A stretch of 60,000 bases of DNA from Lineus longissimus (lineage: Eukaryota; Nemertea; Pilidiophora; Heteronemertea; Lineidae). A program made the position numbers and the translations under genes. The notes below the pieces were generated by a model. The model was not told the origin of the DNA. It worked only from the letters and a program-made list of their open reading frames with translations, and ran no database searches. This document shows, piece by piece, positions 58,758 to 60,000 of the stretch; position 1 is the first letter of the stretch; every line of letters starts with the position of its first letter. The DNA is taken from contig NC_088314.1 of NCBI RefSeq assembly GCF_910592395.1, positions 6,884,001-6,944,000 on the forward strand, written 5' to 3'.

Positions 58758-59261
58758 TAATCTGATTGATGCAAAGAGCGAAATATCGATATCATTGCTA
58801 ATTAACCATTTATTCTTCTAAATATCACGAAATGACAACTTTATCATATTCTCAAAATATCAACATTTTTTGAAAATTTTCTTCATGACATGGGAGACAA
58901 TGTCTGTCTGAATACTGAACCAAGATTTGGGGTGAAAACATCAAAGTCTAGTTGATTGAGAGGAAATATCGTTTTGTGATATTTTGAAGAATTACTGCCA
59001 AACCAGTATTGATATAAAAATTTCACTTTAACATCTAATATGTATCTGTCATCAATATCCCGCATTTTCAGCATTATATCACGCACAGTTTGTGGATGCA
59101 GACCACTTTAAAAATACTTTGTACCCAGGTCTTACAGGCTTTTCAGTCCTATACATTCATGCTCATGGATGGTCATATGGGCCCTGGGTCCAAGGCCCCT
59201 TTTTGAGTTTGATGGCACAATTTTGCAAAAATTTACCAAATAATTATTTGAATGAAAAGGC

Positions 59262-59300
59262 CAGGGGCCATTGCGCTCACCATATAGATATTTGGTGGTG
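59262..59300 (+). repeat. Solo opening of the CCAGGG...GCTCACC family
   Basis: CCAGGGGCCATTGCGCTCACC matches the opening of the elements at 3481 and 58243. No matching hairpin end was located in the remaining sequence. Confidence 0.45.
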
Positions 59301-59880
59301 AAGAATTCATGCTCTATAGTATAGAGCCAAATGCAAATAGAGCAAGATGCAAAAATCTTCATGGTCAAGATGCAATAATGATGACATATTCCTCCTTTAA
59401 GAAAACTAATCTAATCATCATCCATGACAAGTAGTTTTATTAAAAGAAGAAAGGCATTGTAAGGACAAGAATTAGAACTATAGTGACATGGCTAGCTGGA
59501 CTCCAGGACAATGGACACTGGACAATGGGCAAGGGATTAGATTAGATTCAACAATAGAGTCATAAGGACATGCCTTGACCAATGAAAAGACTAAGAGGGT
59601 GGGAATTAAATGGGGTTTGGTAACATGCTCATGACATAATTAGCAGAACCACTTCTAACTGCTCTGTGCATTTGGAATCAGACAGAACACAGCTTGTGCC
59701 TGGGCTGAGGTGTGTGTAAAAAGGTGAGTGTCTCACATTTATGAGCTACAAGATCACATTTATGATAAATATTTGAGATTTATTTGAAGTTGAAATGTAA
59801 TCAGCATTGCCAGGAACCCAAACTGGATTTCAACACTTGAATATTTCTGTTCCCTTCTCTAATTTTTACTTTCAGTTGAT

Positions 59881-59951
59881 CATCGACTAGAGAGATGTCT
59901 GTCCACTGGTCAGCTGGACAAGAGGAGCAAGTATAATTTCTCTTCTATCAA
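59881..59951 (+). CDS. Possible internal exon at the right edge
   Basis: After a good pyrimidine tract and CTTTCAG (acceptor ending about 59876), an open frame reads DHRLERCLSTGQLDKRSKYN and reaches AAG/GTGTCT, a weak donor. I see no similarity to TIMP or to any other family. It may be chance. Confidence 0.15.
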
Positions 59952-60000
59952 GGTGTCTTTCAGTCTATTCTGCCTCTTACTGATTGAGCTAAAACTGCAT

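Larger units (their letters stand above)
55726..60000. other. Synapsin intron, continuing beyond the window
   Basis: No earlier synapsin exon was found on the minus strand up to the window edge. The region holds a repeat related to the 3.5-4.7-kb element (58243-58757), a solo opening of the same family at 59262, and a possible plus-strand exon at 59881-59951. Confidence 0.5.

Overview
This is animal genomic DNA: long introns with consensus GT/AG borders, AT-rich spacers, a tRNA-derived SINE, MITEs and minisatellites. The synapsin C-terminus and the type of interspersed repeats suggest a marine invertebrate. I lean to a lophotrochozoan (mollusc, brachiopod or relative), but an echinoderm or hemichordate is not excluded.

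Two gene systems can be read exon by exon. (1) On the minus strand, the 3' part of a synapsin gene runs from about 55.7 kb down to a stop at 22.5 kb. It has nine coding exons in the window whose splice phases all close; the 5' exons lie beyond the right edge. Its largest intron here, 31085-55635, holds (2) four tandem plus-strand genes for tissue inhibitors of metalloproteinases (TIMP-A 34285-38842, TIMP-B 40222-43136, TIMP-C 44133-47270, TIMP-D 49055-51225). Each has five coding exons with the same phases (1,0,1,0), a signal peptide, an N-terminal cysteine motif followed by HPQ, and a cysteine-rich C-terminal domain. Opposite-strand nesting of TIMP in synapsin is known from flies and vertebrates; here the guest has expanded to four diverged copies. 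TIMP-B and TIMP-D carry long acidic tails and TIMP-C a short one. The metalloproteinase-chelating N-terminus is altered in TIMP-B and TIMP-C.

The left part holds a complete NDUFA12 gene (complex I accessory subunit, plus strand, 11523-12827, four exons). Around it on the minus strand is an unrecognised gene with four phase-compatible exons (6383-10315) and a possible upstream first exon at 14574-14652. If that exon belongs to it, NDUFA12 is also nested in an opposite-strand intron.

The rest is intronic or intergenic DNA with repeats. These include Helentron-like elements with internal tandem units and a terminal hairpin (3.5-4.7 kb and 58.2-58.8 kb), a SINE (21.75-22.1 kb), TA-flanked MITEs, minisatellites at 17.1, 24.2, 37.2 and 52.2 kb, and a Myb/SANT-like ORF inside TIMP-C intron 1. 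No rRNA, CRISPR array, prokaryotic operon or certain tRNA gene was seen.
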